DNA of 64,000 bases from Aliivibrio fischeri ATCC 7744 = JCM 18803 = DSM 507 (GTDB taxonomy: Bacteria > Pseudomonadota > Gammaproteobacteria > Enterobacterales > Vibrionaceae), in contig NZ_CP092713.1 in NCBI RefSeq assembly GCF_023983475.1, positions 930,001 through 994,000 on the forward strand, read 5' to 3'. Within the stretch, counting starts at the first letter, position 1. Each line of letters opens with the position of its first letter. A program made the position numbers and the translations under genes. Of this stretch, positions 9,682 through 19,832 are shown piece by piece. The notes beneath the pieces are model-generated. The model had not been told where the DNA came from and did not search any database. It was given only the letters and a program-made list of their open reading frames with translations.

Positions 9682-10542
9682 CTAAAACGAATAAGTCATG
9701 CCAAGTGAATAGGTAGCTTTTGCTTCATCAAAAAGATCAAAGCTGCCTAATGTTCCTTGTGCTGCATCTGTATATACACCGGAAGAAGCCAGTGTTAATG
9801 AAATAGAAAGGTCCTCTAAAAGGTTATAACCGGCGCTGACGTTACCACCATAGCTGTAACCATCTGCCCAGCGACCGTTATAATTTATAGAGGTTCCTCC
9901 TAATGCCGATACTGAGAAGAAAGCATCGCCATAGTTATAATTTGCCCCTAATAATAAAGATAATCCCCACGATATATTTACGTTGCCAGATGGTGAGGTA
10001 GTGTACTGGTGAAAGTTTTTACGAACACGAGGTGCAATAAGGAAACCAACGTCCGCTAACTTGAAAGTAAATGGGGTTTGTATACGAAAAGCTGTATTGA
10101 GAAAACTATCTTGAGACGCTTGTGATGTTGGGATTGAAAATTGCCCACTGATAGACATACGTCCTGTATCACCAAAAGTGAGCAGTGATGAGCGCGATAG
10201 ACCAACAACAGTATCTGTAGAATAGAATCCTTCAGCATTTTGTAATGTACGGTAACCACCTGTATTGGAATAAAGAGAGTAGTGATCCCAAAATGCCAAA
10301 TGAAGTGAACCATGAAATGAAATAGCACGACTTGAGCGATAATCAGAAGCTGAGTAAAGATTACTGTCATACCCAAGGCTTAATGATCCGCCCCATTTTA
10401 AATTTGAGTCTTGGTCTATCTCTGTGGATTCAGCAGGTATTTCTTCCTTGTTCGTATCTTCAGCATAGGCATTGTGAACTAGTGCTGAAGTACAAAAAAT
10501 GAAGCTCGATAGTGCTGACTGTTTTAATTGTTTTGTCCGCAT
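9682..10542 (-). CDS. Outer-membrane beta-barrel protein of unknown function
   Basis: Starting at ATG 10542 (GGAAG just upstream), the protein opens MRTKQLKQSALSSFIF and a signal peptide ending near NAYA. The mature part is about 260 residues of alternating aromatic and polar strands (for example SLSLGYDSNLYSAS) and ends with the C-terminal phenylalanine of YSLGMTYSF, the typical outer-membrane insertion signal. A longer in-frame start at 10575 lacks a ribosome site. It probably forms an operon with the downstream lipoprotein protease. No family assignment. Confidence 0.75.
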   Translation of the reverse strand: MRTKQLKQSALSSFIFCTSALVHNAYAEDTNKEEIPAESTEIDQDSNLKWGGSLSLGYDSNLYSASDYRSSRAISFHGSLHLAFWDHYSLYSNTGGYRTLQNAEGFYSTDTVVGLSRSSLLTFGDTGRMSISGQFSIPTSQASQDSFLNTAFRIQTPFTFKLADVGFLIAPRVRKNFHQYTTSPSGNVNISWGLSLLLGANYNYGDAFFSVSALGGTSINYNGRWADGYSYGGNVSAGYNLLEDLSISLTLASSGVYTDAAQGTLGSFDLFDEAKATYSLGMTYSF

Positions 10543-10790
10543 ATATGACTTCCATGTCGATAAAGTGCTCATCATGAGCGATAACTGACGTTGTTATTAT
10601 TATTTGTCATTAAATTGACGTTGTTACATATTTGTAACCTTTGCGCGAAAGTGGTGCAATGATTACAGTTTTATAACTAAGAGGGTTTTAATTTATGAGT
10701 TGCTTCACTCCAAAAAATGAAACCGAACTAGTAATTTAGAATGATATAAAGTAAATTGAAAAAATAAGAAATAACATCAAGGAAGTCGTT

Positions 10791-11573
10791 ATGGGGTTTT
10801 GTGCTAGTTTATTATTAAATGCATTACGAGTTAAATTAAAAGAAAATGATCTTACTTATAATGAATTGTCATTAAAAGTAAATGTACCTATTTCGACATT
10901 AAAAAGACATTTTCATAGTAATTCAATTGGTATTGATAAATTAATGGAATATGCAACCGTATTAAATACCAATCTAGAAGAACTTTCACAAATTGCACGT
11001 GACATTCACAATAAAGAAGAAGGAACGAGAACCGAAGTTCTTGACGAAATCTTTTATAACCACCCTTATTTGTATGATTTTTTCTATGAAGTTCATGTCA
11101 AAGGAAGAGATGTACAAGAGGTGGCTAATGAAAACCATTTGAATGAACAGAGTGTTTATATCTATTTGAGAGCATTGGAAATTATGGGTTTGGTTGAACT
11201 GAAAAGTGATGGTTCACCATGCTTTCTTACTCCTCCTTATTATACCTTTTTTGAAGGTTCTAAATTAGATACTTTGTTTACCGAGAAATTAAGGCTTGAA
11301 GTATTATCACAAGCAAAAAGACCAGTAGTAGGAATGTCTCGAGTTTGTTTAACACAAGAACAAATTGATCAGGTTTCAGAAATGGTTTATGAGAAAATAC
11401 AACATTTTCATTTTCAAAATAAAGAATCAAAAGAAAGTGAAGATATCAGAAAGAATATATTGCTAAATGTAACTGAAGGTAATTATATACATTTATCTGA
11501 TGGTTTGATTAATATTGAATCAGGTTTGTTAAAAGAACTTTATGAAACAATTAATAGTGATGAAGTATTATAA
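10791..11573 (+). CDS. HTH regulator-like protein
   Basis: The 260-residue protein begins with an XRE/Cro-like helix-turn-helix: LTYNELSLKVNVPISTLKRHF (roughly residues 20-40) followed by a recognition-like segment, and GIDKLMEYATVLNTNLEELSQIA typical of the later helices. A second helical region around residues 95-125 (DVQEVANENHLNEQSVYIYLRAL) also looks like a winged or HTH module. No ligand domain is recognised. AAGGAAG precedes the ATG. It is divergent from the barrel/protease pair and may regulate it, but that is inference from position. Confidence 0.7.
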   Translation: MGFCASLLLNALRVKLKENDLTYNELSLKVNVPISTLKRHFHSNSIGIDKLMEYATVLNTNLEELSQIARDIHNKEEGTRTEVLDEIFYNHPYLYDFFYEVHVKGRDVQEVANENHLNEQSVYIYLRALEIMGLVELKSDGSPCFLTPPYYTFFEGSKLDTLFTEKLRLEVLSQAKRPVVGMSRVCLTQEQIDQVSEMVYEKIQHFHFQNKESKESEDIRKNILLNVTEGNYIHLSDGLINIESGLLKELYETINSDEVL

Positions 11574-11663
11574 TTAATATTGTATTTTATAAGTTATTCG
11601 ACACAGTTCTAATTTGTCGAATTAAATAATGATTCAAAACGTAACTATTTATAATGAATAAGC

Positions 11664-11716
11664 CTCAATCAAGGTAATTGATATTTTTGAAAATAATTTA
11701 ATCAAACTTGATTGAG
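11664..11716. repeat. Inverted repeat upstream of the acyltransferase gene
   Basis: CTCAATCAAG (11664-11673) is exactly mirrored by CTTGATTGAG (11707-11716), with near-complementary flanks. It could be a transcript hairpin or an operator ahead of the gene at 11782. Confidence 0.5.
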
Positions 11717-11781
11717 CTTATTAAACTTTTCAACTAAAATTTCACTTTAATTATATTTCCGAGACAGGTGTCTTAGTTTTG

Positions 11782-12729
11782 ATGGGTGAAAAAATGAAAA
11801 CAGTTCCAAGTCCTAAATTTACATGGGCGCTGTTGTCTCCAAAGTACTGGCTTGTATGGCTATCTTTTTCTTTTCTTGCTGTATTGGTTAATGTACTTCC
11901 GTTCGTCGTCCTTAAAAGAATAGGAAATGGAATCGGATGTTTATCTAAATTTTGCTTAAAAAAGCGTGCGAACGTTGCTCGAAAAAATCTAGCATTATGT
12001 TTTCCTCATTATTCACAAACAGAAATTGAGCGATTAGTGAATGAAAATTTTAAGAATACTGGATTAGCATTAATTGAAACCGGTATGGCTTGGTTTTGGC
12101 CTGATTGGCGTGTTAAGCGTCATATATCCATTATTGGCCAAGAGAAAATGTTAGAAAAAGAGCAAGAAGGTAAAGGCGTATTAGTGCTGTGTTGTCATTT
12201 TTTAAATCTTGAAATGACAGCTCGAATCTTTAGTCTTTTTGCTCCTGGTTATGGCGTGTATCGTGCTAATAGCAATCCTGTTTATGAATTTATTCAACAT
12301 CGTGGACGAACACGTAAAGGTCATAAGATGATTGATCGCCATGATGTTAAAAGCATGATTAAAGTTCTTAAGTCAGGGAATCGTTTGTGGTATTTACCTG
12401 ATCATGACTATGGCCGCCGTAACTCAGTGTTTGTTCCATTTTTTGCTGTTCAAGAAGCGGCAACAACCATGGGTTCAAGTTTCTTAATTGATATGACAAA
12501 GTGTGCTGTTATGTCGGGTACCAGTATACGTACTGATAACCACTATACTCTAGAAATAGGGGATGACATTAGTGATGATATTCCACGCCGTGATGCTGTA
12601 ACGGCTGCAAATGTATTGAATAGAGAGATCGAACGTTTAATTGAGAAAGAACCATCACAATGGATGTGGCTACATAAACGCTTTAAAACGTTGCCAGAAG
12701 ATTCAGAAGAGATGAATCGATACGCATAA
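11782..12729 (+). CDS. Lipid A biosynthesis acyltransferase (LpxL/LpxM family)
   Basis: This roughly 315-residue inner-membrane enzyme transfers a fatty acyl chain from ACP to a lipid A precursor. An N-terminal hydrophobic stretch (YWLVWLSFSFLAVLVNVLPF) is followed by the catalytic HFLNLE (H-x4-E) motif, the conserved YRANSNPVYE region, LPDHDYGRR and the closing PSQWMWLHKRFKT. The length matches the family. Starts at 11782 or 11794 are both possible; GGGTGA upstream slightly favours 11794. Whether it acts as LpxL, LpxM or LpxP cannot be decided here. Confidence 0.9.
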   Translation: MGEKMKTVPSPKFTWALLSPKYWLVWLSFSFLAVLVNVLPFVVLKRIGNGIGCLSKFCLKKRANVARKNLALCFPHYSQTEIERLVNENFKNTGLALIETGMAWFWPDWRVKRHISIIGQEKMLEKEQEGKGVLVLCCHFLNLEMTARIFSLFAPGYGVYRANSNPVYEFIQHRGRTRKGHKMIDRHDVKSMIKVLKSGNRLWYLPDHDYGRRNSVFVPFFAVQEAATTMGSSFLIDMTKCAVMSGTSIRTDNHYTLEIGDDISDDIPRRDAVTAANVLNREIERLIEKEPSQWMWLHKRFKTLPEDSEEMNRYA

Positions 12730-12763
12730 AAGTTGTATTTAATTCAAAATTATTTCTCAATAT

Positions 12764-12795
12764 AAAAAAGCCTCGCTGAATTAGCGAGGCTTTTG
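12764..12795. terminator. Bidirectional intrinsic terminator
   Basis: AAGCCTCGCT and AGCGAGGCTT pair around GAATT with A and T runs, serving both the acyltransferase and transketolase genes that converge here. Confidence 0.88.
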
Positions 12796-12814
12796 TTTAT
12801 AAAAGCGTTTGTTA

Positions 12815-14806
12815 TTAAGCTAACAATTCTTTTGCTGTGTTTACTACATTTTCAGTAGTGAAACCAAACATTTTGAATAGCTCATCAGCAGGCGCTGACT
12901 CACCAAATGTTGTCATACCGATGATCTTGCCACCAAAACCAACGTACTTGTACCAGAAGTCAGCAATACCCGCTTCAATTGCGATACGTTTAGTTACCGC
13001 TGATGGAAGCACTGCTTCACGGTATGCTTCGTCTTGCTTATCAAATGCATCTGTTGATGGCATTGAAACAACACGTACCGCTTTACCTTCTGCTGTCAGT
13101 TGTGCTGCTGCTTCAACTGCTAGTTCAATTTCTGAACCCGTTGCAATAAGGACCAACTCAGGTTGGCCTTCACAATCTTTAAGGATGTAGCCACCTTTAG
13201 CGATGTTCGTTAATTGCTCTGCATCACGCTCTTGTTGTGCAAGGTTTTGACGAGAGAAAATAAGTGCAGATGGACCATCTTTACGCTCGATAGCTAGTTT
13301 CCATGCTACAGCAGATTCAACTTGGTCACATGGACGCCATGTGCTCATGTTAGGCGTTAGACGTAGAGAAGCGATTTGCTCAACTGGTTGGTGAGTTGGA
13401 CCATCTTCGCCAAGACCGATAGAGTCGTGCGTGTAAACTTGGATGTTTTGCACTTTCATTAGTGCAGCCATACGCATTGCGTTACGAGCGTATTCCATGA
13501 ACATTAGGAACGTTGCGCCGTATGGTACGAAACCACCGTGCAGAGCAATACCATTCATGATTGCTGTCATACCAAATTCACGAACACCGTAATGAATGTA
13601 GTTACCAGAGAAGTCATTTGTTTCTAGAGACTTAGAACCAGACCACATTGTTAGGTTAGAAGGTGCAAGGTCAGCAGAGCCGCCCATGAATTCAGGTAAC
13701 ATAGCACCAAATGCTTCTAATGCGTTTTGAGACGCTTTACGTGATGCGATGTTTGCTGGGTTAGCTTGAAGATCAGCAATGATAGCTGATGCTTTTTCTT
13801 CCCATTCTTTTGGTAAATCACCGTTTACGCGGCGAGTAAATTCGGCTGCAAGTTCTGGGTATGCTGCTTCATAAGCTGCAAATTTCTCGTTCCACGACGC
13901 TTCCTTAGTTGCGCCTGCTTCTTTCGCGTCCCATTCTGCGTAAACTTCTTGCGGAATTTCAAATGCGCCGTGCTCCCAACCTAATTGTGCTTTTGCTGCT
14001 TTAATTTCGTCAGCGCCTAGTGGAGCACCGTGACAGTCATGTGTACCTTGTTTGTTAGGAGAACCAAAACCGATAATAGTTTTCGTACAAATAAGAGTAG
14101 GGCGAGGATCAGCTTTTGCCGCTTCAATTGCTGCATTGATAGCGTCTGAGTCGTGACCATCAACCGCTGGAATTACGTGCCAGCCGTACGCTTCAAAGCG
14201 TTTAGGTGTGTCATCAGAGAACCAACCTTCAACTTCACCATCGATAGAGATACCGTTGTCATCCCAGAATGCGATTAATTTGCCTAGACCTAATGTACCA
14301 GCAAGTGAACACGCTTCGTGAGAAATACCTTCCATCAGACAGCCATCACCCATGAATGCATAAGTGAAGTGGTCAACGATATCGTGGCCTTCTTTGTTGA
14401 ATTGTGCCGCTAATGCTTTTTCAGCCATCGCCATACCAACAGCATTGGTAATACCTTGGCCTAGAGGACCCGTAGTTGTTTCAACACCTGGCGCATAGCC
14501 ATACTCTGGGTGACCCGGAGTTTTAGAGTGAAGTTGACGGAAGTTTTTAAGGTCATCAATTGATAACTCATAACCTGAAAGGTGAAGCAGAGAATAGATT
14601 AGCATAGAGCCGTGACCGTTTGAAAGAATGAAACGGTCGCGATCAGCCCATTCTGGGTTTGCTGGGTTGTGATTTAAGTGAGAACGCCAAAGAACTTCAG
14701 CGATGTCAGCCATGCCCATAGGAGCGCCAGGGTGACCAGAGTTTGCTTGTTGTACGCCGTCCATGCTTAGAGCACGGATTGCATTTGCTAGATGTTTACG
14801 GTTCAT
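12815..14806 (-). CDS. tkt: Transketolase
   Basis: The 663-residue thiamine-diphosphate enzyme has the same length as E. coli TktA/TktB. It moves two-carbon units between sugar phosphates in the non-oxidative pentose phosphate pathway. Visible landmarks are the N-terminal [30 protein letters not shown], the cofactor site GDGCLMEG with downstream DDNGISIDG, and the pyrimidine-domain segment [16 protein letters not shown]. It lies directly downstream of the transaldolase gene on the same strand, so the two pathway enzymes are probably co-regulated. A hairpin-forming spacer of 183 bp lies between them. Confidence 0.97.
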   Translation of the reverse strand: MNRKHLANAIRALSMDGVQQANSGHPGAPMGMADIAEVLWRSHLNHNPANPEWADRDRFILSNGHGSMLIYSLLHLSGYELSIDDLKNFRQLHSKTPGHPEYGYAPGVETTTGPLGQGITNAVGMAMAEKALAAQFNKEGHDIVDHFTYAFMGDGCLMEGISHEACSLAGTLGLGKLIAFWDDNGISIDGEVEGWFSDDTPKRFEAYGWHVIPAVDGHDSDAINAAIEAAKADPRPTLICTKTIIGFGSPNKQGTHDCHGAPLGADEIKAAKAQLGWEHGAFEIPQEVYAEWDAKEAGATKEASWNEKFAAYEAAYPELAAEFTRRVNGDLPKEWEEKASAIIADLQANPANIASRKASQNALEAFGAMLPEFMGGSADLAPSNLTMWSGSKSLETNDFSGNYIHYGVREFGMTAIMNGIALHGGFVPYGATFLMFMEYARNAMRMAALMKVQNIQVYTHDSIGLGEDGPTHQPVEQIASLRLTPNMSTWRPCDQVESAVAWKLAIERKDGPSALIFSRQNLAQQERDAEQLTNIAKGGYILKDCEGQPELVLIATGSEIELAVEAAAQLTAEGKAVRVVSMPSTDAFDKQDEAYREAVLPSAVTKRIAIEAGIADFWYKYVGFGGKIIGMTTFGESAPADELFKMFGFTTENVVNTAKELLA

Positions 14807-14890
14807 AATGTTTTTTAACTCGAATATTTGAAAATGAAGGGCTGAAGAAGTTCAACCCGATTTGAATATGGTGGTTAGCTAGAGACGATA

Positions 14891-14968
14891 TGCGCTTCGC
14901 TTCTAGAAACGATAAGAGCAAGGAATACATACGATGTGATTGCTTTTGCTCTTATCGTAGCGAAGCGT
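14891..14968. repeat. Long imperfect inverted repeat between tal and tkt
   Basis: An outer arm (TGCGCTTCGCT, 14891-14901, with AGCGAAGCGT near 14959) and an inner arm (ACGATAAGAGCAA, 14909-14921, with TTGCTCTTATCGT, 14946-14958) can fold into a long stem. Several TCTAG/CCTAG motifs flank it. It resembles a dispersed intergenic repeat unit more than a simple terminator, since no T-run follows. Confidence 0.6.
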
Positions 14969-14989
14969 TCTAGCTCCTAGTTCCTAGTT

Positions 14990-15940
14990 TTATAGCTTAG
15001 CAGCAATCATTGCTTCTAGCTTACCTTGGTCAACCGCAAAGTTACGGATACCTTCAGCCAGTTTCTCAACTGCCATTGCGTCTTGGTTATGATCCCATAG
15101 GAACTCTGCGTGAGTCATTGCTGCAGGACGCGCTTTATTGCCGTTTGTATCAACCAGTTTCTCAACCACTTCACCTGTTGCTTCTTCAAGTTCTTGAAGT
15201 AGGTTAGGGCTAATTGTTAGGCGGTCACAGCCTGCTAATTCAAGGATTTCACCAATGTTACGGAAGCTTGCGCCCATCACAACTGTGTTGTAGCCATGTT
15301 CTTTGTAGTAGTTGTAAATACCAGTAACTGAAACAACACCTGGGTCTTCACTTGGCTCAAAGTCACGACCTTCTTTCGCTTTGTACCAGTCCATGATACG
15401 GCCAACAAATGGAGAAATCAGATAAACACCCGCTTCAGCACATGCGCGAGCTTGAGCAAAAGAGAATAGAAGAGTTAGGTTACAGTTGATGCCTTCTTTT
15501 TCTAGGATCTCTGCAGCACGGATGCCTTCCCAAGTAGAAGCCAGTTTGATAAGGATACGGTCATTAGTAATGCCTGCATCGTTGTACATTTTGATCAGTT
15601 GACGTGCTTTTGCCACACTGCCTTCAGTATCGTAAGAAAGACGAGCATCTACTTCTGTTGAGATACGTCCAGGTACGACTTTAAGAATTTCTTTACCGAT
15701 GTTAACTGCAAGCATGTCGCAAGTATCTTGAACTTGCTGCGTTTTGTCGTTGCTTTGCGCTTTAGCGTATTCAATCGATGCATCGATTAGTGGTGCGTAT
15801 TCAGTAATTTCTGCCGCTTTTAGAATTAGAGAAGGGTTCGTTGTTGCATCTTCAGGCGTGTACTTTGCGATTGCTTCAATGTCACCCGTGTCAGCTACTA
15901 CTGTTGTTAGTTTACGAAGTTGTTCTAGTTTAGTTGTCAT
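14990..15940 (-). CDS. talB: Transaldolase
   Basis: The 316-residue enzyme transfers a dihydroxyacetone unit from sedoheptulose 7-phosphate to glyceraldehyde 3-phosphate in the pentose phosphate pathway. The Schiff-base lysine is in [12 protein letters not shown], and the family signatures DATTNPSLI and [12 protein letters not shown] are intact. The length matches TalB. It is paired with transketolase downstream on the same strand. Confidence 0.96.
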   Translation of the reverse strand: MTTKLEQLRKLTTVVADTGDIEAIAKYTPEDATTNPSLILKAAEITEYAPLIDASIEYAKAQSNDKTQQVQDTCDMLAVNIGKEILKVVPGRISTEVDARLSYDTEGSVAKARQLIKMYNDAGITNDRILIKLASTWEGIRAAEILEKEGINCNLTLLFSFAQARACAEAGVYLISPFVGRIMDWYKAKEGRDFEPSEDPGVVSVTGIYNYYKEHGYNTVVMGASFRNIGEILELAGCDRLTISPNLLQELEEATGEVVEKLVDTNGNKARPAAMTHAEFLWDHNQDAMAVEKLAEGIRNFAVDQGKLEAMIAAKL

Positions 15941-15941
15941 A

Positions 15942-16151
15942 CTACTTACCCTTACTTGTCATATGCGATTTAGCACATTCTTTTAAAGTCCGTCTCGCTT
16001 CCATCTGTGCTTGTTTGAGCAAATGCGATGGTAGTGAACATTTGATAAGGTGATAATTGAGCTTTCCGTCGAATAAGTCAATGGTAAATCGAACATTGTG
16101 TGAAGATACATCCATTTTTATCTGAATATTTGAGCGTGATCGTTTGCGCAA
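15942..16151 (-). CDS. Possible small ORF ahead of talB
   Basis: This 69-codon frame ends one base before the talB start. Its composition ([23 protein letters not shown]...) looks protein-like, but the first start is TTG 16151, no Shine-Dalgarno is visible and I do not recognise it. An internal ATG at 16115 would give 57 residues. It may be a small leader gene or chance. Confidence 0.3.
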   Translation of the reverse strand: MRKRSRSNIQIKMDVSSHNVRFTIDLFDGKLNYHLIKCSLPSHLLKQAQMEARRTLKECAKSHMTSKGK

Positions 16152-16252
16152 ACCATTAGTGAAAAATTAAAAAAGTTAATTAAAAATACGAAGAAAGTAC
16201 TTATCTGGATGAGATTAAGAAAGAGTGGAAGTGCTGAGGTGTGGTGAGACAT

Positions 16253-16279
16253 AAAAAAGGCTGACATATAGCCAGCCTT
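16253..16279 (-). terminator. Terminator of the moxR-bat operon
   Basis: On the minus strand AAGGCTG/CAGCCTT forms a stem around an eight-base loop and is followed by six T, 24 bp past the batD stop. Confidence 0.8.
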
Positions 16280-16302
16280 AAATTCATTTATGCAGTTAAA
16301 GC

Positions 16303-17976
16303 CTATAATGCTTCAAGTTCTGCTGGGCTTGATTTTGATTTTTTACTCACCTTTAATTGTTGAGTTATCTCTTTAATAAGCCTTTCTTTATCAGGGTTTT
16401 CTGATTTATTTGAGTATTTAGCATAGCTTAATTTCTCAATGAGCACTTTGACTTTATCTGTATTGATTCCTTTTGCTTTCCAGTCATCAGCATGGTCTTG
16501 AATGATCTGATGTGCAAGTATGGTATTGTCTGATTTAAGTGCAGTAATTAATACAGAAATATCACTGTTTGATATGCCGTGATTCGATGTAACCGTTAAT
16601 GTTTCTTTGCTCACACTGTTTCGCGCTTTATACCAAGCAATAAGTGTTAATAGCCATAAAATAGCAAAACCTAGGGTGGTATAAGGCCAAATACCGTGAT
16701 CAACTTCTCGTTTTATTACGGTTCTTGATTGCTCATTTGTCTGCCGCTCGATCATTTGTTCGCTGTTTTGACTGTTTGGTGTCACGGTTAGCATTAATGA
16801 ATCTAACTTTGCGACTTCTGCTTTGTGCGTTTTGCTGTTCCACCATTGAATTGATACCGCTGGTAATTCAACTTGGCCCGATGTATGTGGAATGATCACT
16901 TGTTTAATGGTCATAACACTATTCCCTTGGCTGTCTTTACCAATGGTCGGCTTTTCGTCGTACATACGAACTGATTTTGGATAGTTGATATCAATAGATG
17001 GTAACTTTTCTGGTGGTACATCAGCCATCATTAGAGTGATTTGGCGAGTAATGGCTGTGCCAGCTTCAACCTCTGTGTTGGTTAGGACTTTGCCATCAAC
17101 GAGCCATTGCTGACCTAATTTCAAATCACTGGTTGGTAACCATGTTCCCTTGTAATCAGATGGTTTCGTTAAGACATTAATTGAGTATTGTTTTGGGTTT
17201 ATGTTTAAGGGAATTAACTTGGTGCTACGACCGTAACGATCGGTTTGTATTAACCCACCCGTAAAAGCCAAGCCATCAAAGGTTAATTTACCTGCTTTGT
17301 TTGCGCTTAGACTAAATACCTGTTCAACCACAGTTGCTTGTAAACCATCAATAACCGTTTGATATTGTTTACTTTCACCAATAGGAGAAAATTCAACACC
17401 GCTTCCTTGAGGAGTAATGATATTTGGATCTTTTAAACGACGAATATCGGCAAAGATGGCTATTTTGGCATTAAACTGTGCCGTTTCACCTTCGTACAAT
17501 TCGTTTTTACTTAACTCACCACTGACTTTGATAATATCGCTGCTTTTTGGTGCCGTTGCGTCTTTATTTACACGAATATTGATTGGGTTTGTTTGTTCAC
17601 CTGCAACCTCCATACTTGGAATGGTTAATATCCCCATTTTGGTTGGTGCAATCGATACAGTCCATTGGCTTTGAACACTGTAATCGCCATTAACTAATGA
17701 ACGAGAGCTCCCAAAGCTGACTTGGCCTGAACGAAAATCCGGTCCGAGCTGGCTAATATCAAACTTGCTTTGATCTGCGCTTTTATCTACTGATACCATC
17801 AGTTGGATAACTTCGTTTTCAGTAATGTTGTTTTTGCTAACGGTTGCAATAGCTTGGGCGTTGGCATATGACACCCCGCTAAGAGTTAGGGTAATCAGTA
17901 ATAGTATTTTCTTCATCAGTGATATTTTCATTATTGAAGATTGGTAGTTTAAGTGTCTTTTCATCGGTATTACCAT
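16303..17976 (-). CDS. batD: BatD-like oxygen-tolerance protein
   Basis: The roughly 557-residue protein has a signal peptide (core MKKILLLITLTLSGVSYANA), a large periplasmic beta-rich region typical of BatD, a transmembrane segment (TTLGFAILWLLTLIAWY) about residues 430-450 and a cytoplasmic helical tail. Bat proteins were linked to aerotolerance in Bacteroides and are thought to form an envelope complex with a MoxR ATPase. ATG 17976 overlaps the stop of the preceding gene by seven bases; a start at 17913 directly before the signal peptide is also possible. It is the last gene of the six-gene operon. Confidence 0.85.
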   Translation of the reverse strand: MVIPMKRHLNYQSSIMKISLMKKILLLITLTLSGVSYANAQAIATVSKNNITENEVIQLMVSVDKSADQSKFDISQLGPDFRSGQVSFGSSRSLVNGDYSVQSQWTVSIAPTKMGILTIPSMEVAGEQTNPINIRVNKDATAPKSSDIIKVSGELSKNELYEGETAQFNAKIAIFADIRRLKDPNIITPQGSGVEFSPIGESKQYQTVIDGLQATVVEQVFSLSANKAGKLTFDGLAFTGGLIQTDRYGRSTKLIPLNINPKQYSINVLTKPSDYKGTWLPTSDLKLGQQWLVDGKVLTNTEVEAGTAITRQITLMMADVPPEKLPSIDINYPKSVRMYDEKPTIGKDSQGNSVMTIKQVIIPHTSGQVELPAVSIQWWNSKTHKAEVAKLDSLMLTVTPNSQNSEQMIERQTNEQSRTVIKREVDHGIWPYTTLGFAILWLLTLIAWYKARNSVSKETLTVTSNHGISNSDISVLITALKSDNTILAHQIIQDHADDWKAKGINTDKVKVLIEKLSYAKYSNKSENPDKERLIKEITQQLKVSKKSKSSPAELEAL

Positions 17977-19832
17977 TCGTTCTCAGAAGCTTGTGGTGGC
18001 TCTTGTTGTTGAGCTTGTAAATAGAGTAGGGCACGAAGCAGTTCGTCTTCTTTAGCACCAGATTGCTCTAGTTTTTGTAAACGTGGATCCGTTGTTTTTG
18101 CATCGCTATCAACTTGACCTTGTTGAGACAGCATTTGAGCTTGTTTCTTCTCTTTGTCAGCGTTGCTTTGCTCTTTTTGCTTATCGCTTGCTTGTGCTGA
18201 TTTTTCTTTCTGTTCTTGTTTCTTTTTATCTTGAGAAGAAGCATCGGATTTTTCTTGTTTATCTGATTTTGACTCGCTTTCAGATTGAGATTTATCTTTC
18301 TGCTGATTCTGCTGATTCTGCTGATTCTGCTGATTCTGCTGTGAATCTTGAGATTGCGAGTCTTTAGAATCTGAAGATTGCTCAGAGCCGTCCTTATTAT
18401 CTTGGCTTTGTTTTTTATCGCCATTCGAATCTTTCTTTAATGATGTATCACCATCTTTGTCTTTTTTATAACTATCATCTTTCTGCTTTTGTTCTTGCTG
18501 TTTTTCTAAAGCTTTTTTTACTAAATTCAGATTATCTTCAGCATCCTTCATATCGGGATGGGCTTGCAATAAAGATTCATATTGAGCTTTAGCGTCTTCA
18601 AGTTGTCCATTTTGCGCTAATGCATTCGCAAGATTATATTGTGATTGGATATCACTAAGGCCAGTTAAGCTTTCAATAGCGCCTTTATAATCTCCCGCTT
18701 TATATTGAGCCGCTCCTTTCCATTGTTTGGATTGGAACTGTTCACTGGCCGCTTGATATTCTTTTTGTTCATATTGTTGGTGAGCGTTGTAATCGTTTGA
18801 TAACAACGTATTCGCCATGGATTTATCAACAGGCAGCAATACAAGCAATAAAGCTAAAATCATTCCTTTTCGAAAAGCAAATAGTGAAAGCAATACAATA
18901 GGGAAGAGTAACCAGTATCCGTGGTTTGCACGACTGTTCACTTGTGTATCGCTGTTTTTTGTTACTTGCTCTAAAGGTGTTTTGGTTAACCGAACGATAG
19001 CATCAATGTCGCTGTTATCCGATTGGATAAGCTGCGCCACACCATTCGTTTCCGTCGCTATTTGCTGTAATGGTTGTGGATCGAGTTTTGCGACGACCGT
19101 TTTACCCGTGTTATCCGTTAATAATTGTCCATTAGGTAGCTCGATAGGTGCACCATTAGTGGTACCGACACCCAATAAACTAATACGCCATTTAGTGCCA
19201 TCAACTAATGCGGTCACTTTTTCAAGTTGTGATGAGGAAACACCGTCAGTTAAGACAACGATATCGCCTTGTTGATGGCCAGATTTTTTCATCATCTCAA
19301 TACTTTGAGTAATCGCTGCCGATAAATTACTTCCTTTCCCTTTATAAGGCATGATTTCAGGAGATAGGTTAGTAATGAGATTATCTAACGTTTTACTGTC
19401 ACCTGTTAACGGACTTACTAAATAACTGCTGTTGGCATAAGCCACTAACCCTGTCATGCCTTCCTTCCAGTAAGGCAGAAGATCTTTGGCTTTGTATTTT
19501 GCTTGGGTTAAACGGTTGGGTTTAAGATCCGTCGCATACAAAGAGCGAGACATATCCATAACAAGAATTCGAGCACCAGAAAGCTGAAAACTCGGTGTTT
19601 CTTTATAGCCAAAACTTGGTCCAGCAAGTGCTGTTGTCACACAAAACCAAATAACGATGAGTCCGTATAAAAAGCCATGGCCGTTCTTTTTTTGAATCAT
19701 GCCAAGTTGTTTTGCTATGTGTGGGGCGATTAAGCCACCGTGATGTTGGTTTTTTCGTTGAATAACAATCAAAGCCACTAATGGTATGAGGGCTAAAAAC
19801 CACATCGGATAGAGAAAAGTAAAATTAACCAT
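17970..19832 (-). CDS. batB: VWA-TPR fusion protein (BatB/BatC type)
   Basis: The 620-residue protein opens with a membrane segment, then a von Willebrand A domain whose metal site reads DMSRSLYATD, then more membrane segments near residues 310-340. TPR-like helices (QYEQKEYQAASEQF and following) come next, and then a long low-complexity tail rich in Q, S, K and D. It therefore combines what are BatB and BatC in other bacteria. The tail contains a 9-bp DNA repeat encoding QQN units. It overlaps batA upstream by eight bases and batD downstream by seven, indicating translational coupling. Confidence 0.85.
   Translation of the reverse strand: MVNFTFLYPMWFLALIPLVALIVIQRKNQHHGGLIAPHIAKQLGMIQKKNGHGFLYGLIVIWFCVTTALAGPSFGYKETPSFQLSGARILVMDMSRSLYATDLKPNRLTQAKYKAKDLLPYWKEGMTGLVAYANSSYLVSPLTGDSKTLDNLITNLSPEIMPYKGKGSNLSAAITQSIEMMKKSGHQQGDIVVLTDGVSSSQLEKVTALVDGTKWRISLLGVGTTNGAPIELPNGQLLTDNTGKTVVAKLDPQPLQQIATETNGVAQLIQSDNSDIDAIVRLTKTPLEQVTKNSDTQVNSRANHGYWLLFPIVLLSLFAFRKGMILALLLVLLPVDKSMANTLLSNDYNAHQQYEQKEYQAASEQFQSKQWKGAAQYKAGDYKGAIESLTGLSDIQSQYNLANALAQNGQLEDAKAQYESLLQAHPDMKDAEDNLNLVKKALEKQQEQKQKDDSYKKDKDGDTSLKKDSNGDKKQSQDNKDGSEQSSDSKDSQSQDSQQNQQNQQNQQNQQKDKSQSESESKSDKQEKSDASSQDKKKQEQKEKSAQASDKQKEQSNADKEKKQAQMLSQQGQVDSDAKTTDPRLQKLEQSGAKEDELLRALLYLQAQQQEPPQASENEW
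18300..18341. repeat. 9-bp tandem repeat inside batB
   Basis: CTGCTGATT is repeated four times plus a partial unit. Each copy is in frame and encodes Gln-Asn-Gln on the minus strand. Copy number could vary by slippage without breaking the frame. Confidence 0.85.

Noticed and set aside
17417-17674. Frames opposite or inside the bat operon, transketolase, talB and the chemoreceptor (for example 12837-13190, 18068-18424, 18817-19275)
   Set aside because: They are shadows of strongly supported genes in other frames and lack ribosome sites or family similarity.
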